64,000 bases of DNA, taken from contig NC_033568.1 in the NCBI RefSeq assembly GCF_001680005.1, positions 1,922,001-1,986,000 of the forward strand, in the 5' to 3' direction. Position 1 is the first letter of the stretch; each line of letters begins with the position of its first letter. Below the pieces are notes generated by a model. That model was given only the letters and a program-made list of their open reading frames with translations, did no database searches and had not been told where the DNA came from. Shown piece after piece: positions 58,578-64,000 of this stretch. The stretch comes from Plasmodium coatneyi. Its lineage: Eukaryota; Apicomplexa; Aconoidasida; Haemosporida; Plasmodiidae. The position numbers and the translations under genes are program-made.

Positions 58578-59592
58578 CGTATGTACATATATATATATGT
58601 AATCGTAACTGTACCCACGACTTGGAACACGAGTTACTGTTAGTCCTCCTGGACCGTAAGTATATATAAGGTCTACTTCATCACTTCCAGCAGATTGGCT
58701 AGTTTCATTTTTTGGTCCACTTCCTGCACTAGCTGCAGCATTATCATCATTCTCTGATCTGCCTTCTCTTGTTTTTTCCTTTCCTGTTGATTCTACAGTT
58801 CCTGTACTCATTGTACCATTATTATTCAAGAGATCCCCTACCAACCCGTTAACCCCTTGTTCTTTACATGGTTTCTCCGATTTTCCACTATTTATTAATT
58901 TCATAACTTTCGTATTGTTCTGTATCATATGAAGAATAATTGCTAACATTGGTATTTCCTTTATTTTCATAAGCTCCAATTTTTTATAATCGCATTCTTC
59001 ACACCCATCACTTGAACTAAGACTTGCACTTATATTCCCCATTACACCGAGTGCATTGTGTATAACATTTTTTGCCACCTCACAATGTGTATTCCAGTAT
59101 TTATGAATCCACGCATTCATTACTGAACATCGGACGTATTCTTCCATTACTGCTTTAATGTCATCTTTTCTGCATAGACTTGCACTTTTTGTTTTCATGT
59201 TCCATAAATTATTTACAATGAAGGCACATACTTCCAACTCCTCCGGTGACATCTTCTTCCCTTGTTCCTGCATAATTTTGCATCCATTCTTACCAATTTC
59301 ATCAGTTTCTTCCTTAATCATTTCCTTCAAGGTTTCATTGGTCCAGCGTACTATACTCTGCATTAGTTGTGTCTGCAAATTAGAATAACATATCCACATA
59401 TACTCCGCGTATATTATGTACCCATTATTATTAAATTAGAGCAATATGGTTCAAAACAGGAACATATTAATACTCTTCATATAGATTGTATTATATTACC
59501 TCCCCTGGGCCCCTATTCCCCTTATACTTCTCCTGCAACCATTTCTCCTTCAATTTCTTGAATTCCGTATCTTCATCCTTCGACGGAGTCAT
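55508..59592 (-). CDS. SICAvar: SICAvar B: SICA variant antigen, five exons
   Basis: Exons in coding order: 59592-59500, 59372-58615, 58361-58145, 57911-56259, 55906-55508; 1039 aa. The exon 2/3 join is phase 2 (GG plus G); the others are phase 0. Exon 1 has FKKLKEKWLQEKY. Exon 2 is cysteine-rich (GCKIMQEQGKKMS, EVCAFIVNNLW, GCEECDYKKLE). The 72-codon exon 3 has YDYCANSGKPWNIRW. Exon 4 has a second helical/cysteine part, then about 300 residues of Pro/Ser/Gly/Asp linker and a membrane segment ending LLTK. Exon 5 is the SICA C domain, with LQEQIMDHV, YYIVKERKPRS and LEVLDQCQKEDL through EFMGSEF; it stops early after REGRHCS. Intron 2 holds a long TA microsatellite (about 58524-58576), and intron 4 a purine-rich array. 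Confidence 0.88.
55910..56145. repeat. Purine-rich array in SICAvar B intron 4
   Basis: GGAAGGAACAAGAAGGAAAG, GGAATAAGAAAGAATAAGG and related words on +, which is a pyrimidine tract in the coding orientation just before exon 5. The same words form a larger array at 62030-62345. Confidence 0.75.
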
Positions 59593-59599
59593 TTTTCCT

Positions 59600-59670
59600 T
59601 TTACCACATTATTCACAATGAAATTGGTTTACTTATCAAATGAAACTGACATTTCATCATGCATTGCATG
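59600..59670 (-). promoter_or_regulatory. Conserved block directly upstream of SICAvar B
   Basis: ACTTATCAAATGAAA and CATTTCATCAT (+ strand) match the block upstream of SICAvar A at similar distance from the start codon. Confidence 0.4.
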
Positions 59671-62571
59671 CAACACATTCCTTTCTACCATACTATCGTC
59701 CTTTGACTGATTTTTTCCAGAAGTATGTGTGGAATTTTTTTCATTCATTTTTTCAACCCTTTTTTTATTCATTCTTTTTTTTTTATTCTTTAAAAGGAAC
59801 ATTATATATATACATTTCTTTTGTCACATTATTCGTTCTTTTTTTTTATTTTGTTTTTTATACAACTTTTACACCTGCTCAGAACGCTGTTCTCCTATTA
59901 AGCCCATTCACATGAATGCGCTACCAAATTAATATTAAAGAAACAAATTGTTCTCCGGGGAAAAAAATTGTTAAGAACAAATTATTGTCAGAGAAAAAAA
60001 AATATATTACTCATCCTAGAATTCATTAAATATACAGTTTTTTTAAGGAAAATAAAGTTGTCATTAGCACATTGGCAATAAATGAATTATGAAAAAATGA
60101 AGTGCGCAGGGAACTGTGAAACGCACTTGCTATAGTAGAATTCTCACCCGCAATAATGAAAATGCACGTGCAATAAGGAAGAATTTCTTTTTGCTCAAAT
60201 GAATTAACATACCGTTAGAAATACTCTCTCCTCCCGTGTATATATATCCATAGAATTTGCATATTTTTTTTTTTTTTTCCGAATGAATATGAAATATAAT
60301 GCGGAATAAAAAAAGAAAAAACATGGAACATTTCATTTTACCTTTTCCTAATGTTTACCTATATATGTTGTATACAACTCATTCCTTCGACATAAATTAT
60401 TTTTAGCGTCATTTCCTATTTTCTCCTCATTCTATGCAGCTTCTTCCTTTATGCATAATTAACGGAATTGTCACATAAATAATTGCTACATGTAGAAAAA
60501 TATCAACAAATAAAATTAAAAAAGGTGAAAATGTTTCTGCAAAAAAAAAATTCTTAAAGAGGAAGATTTGTGAATAACTGCATTCCCACACTATAAAATT
60601 CACTTACAATAAAGTTGCTAGAATGACGTTATGAACAAAATTTTGCACGCATAAACATCATACCACCAAGTGCCTTATATTAGTTCTATATTTTTAAGTA
60701 AGAAGGAAATGTACAAATTTTGTATATGCGCCATTACCATCTTCATCATCCCATATCTGTGCAGAAGTATGCGCACAAGTGCATGTACGCATTATAGATC
60801 ACACACATACCCCTCCCCCATAATATATAATAAACACTCTCCCTTCACATATATATAATATTCCTTCACACTTAGGGGAAATTAATCCTTATGGGAATAA
60901 AGAAAAAACTGTTCTCTGTAGGAGTTGTCCCCCCAAAGGGACCTTTGTCCCCACAGGGGAGAAGGATGTTCTCCTTCTTCCCTTCCTTCTAAGGAAGGTT
61001 ACTTGCACCCCTTTTCCTTCCTTCCCTCAAGAAGGAGGAGGAATCTTTTTCCTTCCTTTCCACCTTAGTAAGGTAATGTTGTCCCTTTTCCCTTGGGGGA
61101 AGAAAATTTACTATTACCACAAACCGCTAGAACTAACAGTCTACAATGTTCTACTTACCATTGGAAAAACATATCATTCGAGCTGAATGTGCACTGCCCT
61201 GTACCATTAGGGACAGGGCACACTACATTCATTTATAAAACATGATGTCGTAATAATAAAAAATACATCAGTCTGCTATATGCGGTATAATGTAAGGAAA
61301 GCAGCGGTAGCTGTGTATACACTTTATTAGACTGCTTCCATGATTGTAACGTCACTTTGACCCCACCATAATGGACACCCACACCATATATAATGGACAA
61401 CCACACCATTATATAATGGCGATGGTAACTCATGGATGTAAAGCCTCCCACTGTTGTATGTGTATGTACAATTAATAGGAGTGCGTTACACATGTTCGCT
61501 CCTTTTATGCTGCTGTATAAAAAAGTATTCTGTATAAAAAAAAAAAAAAAAAACTCTGTAAAAAAAATCAATACGTACTGTGTACGGACACAGAAAACGA
61601 ATGGATTAGACGAATGGCCAGCGGAAAGGGCGGGGCGGTACGTAAGTCTATGTGTCAAATCCTTTCTATCCATATCCATCAGGAGGTAATGGGAAAGCAT
61701 TGTACATATATCTTACTCTTGATCCTCGATTTACAAGATTTAAGGCAGTCTGCACTTTCCATTTTACATAAGAAAAAGAACCACAGGAATGTAATGTTAT
61801 TCGAATACGTAGGACACAATATAGTGCATAAAAGGAATGATGTAAAAGGTGAACGACAGCGGTCTCCACAATCAGTTCCCCCTTTCTTGTTAAGAATTTT
61901 TATGTGAAAATCATATATAGTACGAAGTTATGGGCAAACTATTTTTATTTAGTCCCTATTTTTTGGAATTTTTCCTATATACTACTTGGATCATACATTC
62001 TATGTTATGAATCGAAGGTACACCAATGAAGAAGGAAAAAGAAAGAAAGAAGGAAAGTGAAGGAACAAGAAGGAATAAGAAGGAAAGTGAAGGAACAAGA
62101 AGGAATAAGAAGGAATATGAAGGAAAAAGAAGGAATATGAAGGAAAAGGAAGGAATATGAAGGAAAAGGAAGGAATAAGAAAGGGAAGAAGGAAAAAGAA
62201 GTAATGAGAAGGAAAGAAGGAAGGAAGGAAAGAAGGAAGGAAGGAAAGAAGGAAGGAAGGAAAGAAGGAATAAAAGGAAAGAAGTAATAGGAAGGAATGA
62301 AGGAATAAGAAAGAATAAGGAATGAAGGAAAGAAGGGAGAAAAAAAATGCTCTTCGCATATATAAACTCTACTACAGTTATACATGTTAGGAACTTTTTA
62401 ATGAACAATTACCTCCCTTCCCCTTCTCTTTTCTTATACATAACAATAGAAAGTATATGTGCTTGCATGCTCAAAATTTTTATTGTGCTAAGTTCGGATA
62501 AACAAAATTATGCGCCCTTTCCTTCCTATTCTTACTTGTAATTATACATATATGCAATAACTTAATACATA
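59671..62571. other. Upstream region of SICAvar B and KIR13 (divergent)
   Basis: No gene is recognised in about 2.9 kb. At 60925-61110 lie several self-complementary stretches (CCCCAAAGGGACCTTTGTCC and CCTTCCTTCTAAGGAAGG). At 61624-61638 is GAAAGGGCGGGGCGG. At 62030-62345 lies a nearly pure purine array (GAAGGAATAAGAAGG). Confidence 0.55.
62030..62345. repeat. GAAGGAATAAGAAGG purine array
   Basis: About 315 bp, almost all A/G on + apart from scattered T. Loose tandem words GAAGGAAAGTGAAGG, GAAGGAATATGAAGG and GAAGGAAGGAAAGAAGG. Long open frames on the other strand (Phe/Ser/Leu only) are repeat artefacts. Confidence 0.85.
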
Positions 62572-62590
62572 TAATGTGTTAGCATTACTT
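62572..62590 (+). promoter_or_regulatory. Conserved KIR upstream motif, copy at KIR13
   Basis: AATGTGTTAGCATTACTTG, then AAATTAAACGACACATATAT, lies about 304 bp before the KIR13 start. Confidence 0.45.
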
Positions 62591-62893
62591 GAAAAAAATT
62601 AAACGACACATATATATTCTATAGAATAAAAAAGAAGAAAAATTCCACTATTCATAATCCTATTTCATTGTATTGTAAAAACTGAATATTCATTGTATTT
62701 TCATTGTATTATGAAAAAAACAAAAACCGAAAGGGCGGGGCGGATAATTTTCACATATATACATACATTGGTCCTTTTAAATGTATAAATAAAACAGAAC
62801 ACAACTTCTAACATATATATAAATTTCACATTATACATACATAAATACAAAAGAAGAGAAGAAAAATATATACAACACACATCTACATAAACA

Positions 62894-63843
62894 ATGGAGG
62901 AATGGAGTGATGATGAGCAGGTACTGTGCACACATTCCATTTTCCTTCCCTATTCAAAAATGAACATATATATATATACATAAATATATATATGTATATA
63001 TACATATATAAGTATACATATATACATACATATATATATATGTATATATATATACGTGCTTCCTTACACCTTTTACAGGAACAAACGTTGGAAAAAACCT
63101 TACCTTCTTATCAGGATTACTATGATATATTCGAGAGGACCGACATGAAACATGAAACTCACTGCAAAACAGGACAATTAAATGGCCTTAATGATTTAAA
63201 AACTGAGATGGGAACTCATTATGCTAACATTATTGACGCTGCATGCTACATTTCCACGATATATGGAAAAGGCAGATTGTTCCAAGAGGGAGCCTGTTAT
63301 TTTTTATACTTTTGGATAGGGCATAAATTATTTAATAGTTCGGGTGTTAACAAAGTACAGGACACCCTACATCGGATTTGTTCAAAACTGATGGAGAATA
63401 TATTCAAAGGAAATGGATGTAAAAATATATGCGACAGTGTTGACATTAAAACTTTCAATGATAGAAAAACCTTATTTGATTTTTTATATGACGATACTAC
63501 TGTACTAGCATTATTAACGAATGGTGGCTCAAAGGTTGTTAATGAATGTGAAAGTTACATAGAAAAAGTCAAAAAAGCGAAGGATGCAATGGAAACACAC
63601 TGTAAAAAGGGTAATAGTTATAATTACTGTGAACATTTTTGGACGAAAAATGGTGGCACCATTCAGATTGCACTCCATAAATTGGACTATCCATTAAAAA
63701 TTGCTCAAGACAGAATAGCACAGGAAGCACAGTTAGCCGCCTCAAAAACAGACCAAGCCGTTCGTACTGCTACTACAGCGTCTTCCCTTTCTTCTATCTT
63801 TGGCACCTTAGCAACAATAGGTACCCCTTTCATATTATACAAA
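62894..63843 (+). CDS. KIR13: KIR/PIR variant antigen, 3' end outside the window
   Basis: Exons 62894-62920 (MEEWSDDEQ) and 63079-63843, 264 residues visible; the tail exon lies beyond the window. Landmarks are TLPSYQDYYD, DAACYISTIY, ACYFLYFWIGH, TLFDFLYDDT and YNYCEHFWTK. A Lys/Gln/Ala-rich stalk and SSLSSIFGTLATIG follow, then a short membrane segment ending ILYK with an AAA-GTAAGC donor. The hydrophobic segment is several residues shorter than in KIR4 and KIR8, its nearest relatives. The intron that begins at 63844 already shows CCCCTAACAACCTTCC words, as expected for this subgroup. Confidence 0.85.
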
Positions 63844-63889
63844 GTAAGCATCCAAAATTTAAAAATTTTTAAATAAAAAAATTGAATCA

Positions 63890-64000
63890 TTTAACAATCT
63901 TCTCTTCCACCGTACCACCCCTAACAACCTTCCCTTCCACGTACCACACTACCACCTAACAACCTTCCTTCCACCAAGCATCACCTTAACAACCTTCCTT
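63890..64000 (+). repeat. CCCCTAACAACCTTCC array in KIR13 intron 2 (cut by window end)
   Basis: ACCACCCCTAACAACCTTCC and AACAACCTTCCTTCCACC words from 63905 to the window end. This repeat class is known here from the tail introns of the KIR8 subgroup. Confidence 0.8.

Noticed and set aside
61233..61907. Frames of 67-155 codons on both strands upstream of KIR13
   Set aside because: Composition is slightly less biased here, but I see no motif, no paralog in the window and no convincing exon structure.
62005..62408. Three overlapping minus-strand open frames of Phe/Ser/Leu
   Set aside because: They mirror a nearly pure purine array. Composition is repeat-driven, and there is no start context or family match.

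Overview
The window is nuclear DNA of a simian malaria parasite. Two gene types place it in the Plasmodium knowlesi / P. coatneyi group: intact SICAvar genes (the family behind schizont-infected-cell agglutination antigens) and many KIR genes (the PIR-family relatives of P. vivax vir). I cannot choose between the two species from sequence alone. There is no rRNA, tRNA, CRISPR or prokaryotic-type element. The whole 64 kb is multigene-family (subtelomere-like or interstitial accessory) sequence. No housekeeping gene is visible.

Gene content: 13 KIR loci (11 complete and readable, one with an in-frame stop, one cut by the window end), three orphan KIR 3' exons, two complete five-exon SICAvar genes, and six members of a second, unnamed two-exon family (five intact, one broken). 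The second family has a signal peptide in exon 1 and two C-terminal membrane segments. I built exon structures by hand from reading frame, GT/AG sites, intron phase and family alignment. All junctions used are phase 0 unless stated.

Layout: 0-10.7 kb, four KIR on +. 11.2-24.3 kb, a block on - (SICAvar A, a repeat-filled gap with degenerate telomere-like motifs, KIR5, two 2TM genes). 25.0-53.6 kb, + strand, seven KIR and four 2TM genes, in which each 2TM gene lies 0.84-1.1 kb behind a KIR, so the KIR/2TM pair recurs four times. The 45.7-46.5, 49.4 and 54.4 kb regions hold relics (orphan KIR tails, a SICAvar 3' flank without SICAvar). 55.5-59.6 kb, SICAvar B on -. 62.9 kb to the end, KIR13 on +.

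How the genes work together (family knowledge and inference): SICAvar and KIR products are variant proteins of the infected red cell or merozoite surface. The 2TM genes look like secreted or exported membrane proteins and share conserved upstream sequence with each other. Pyrimidine-rich arrays of CTTAGACC and CCCTAACAACCTTCC type fill KIR introns and gaps. Together with the orphan exons they suggest that the tail exon is exchanged by recombination within these introns.
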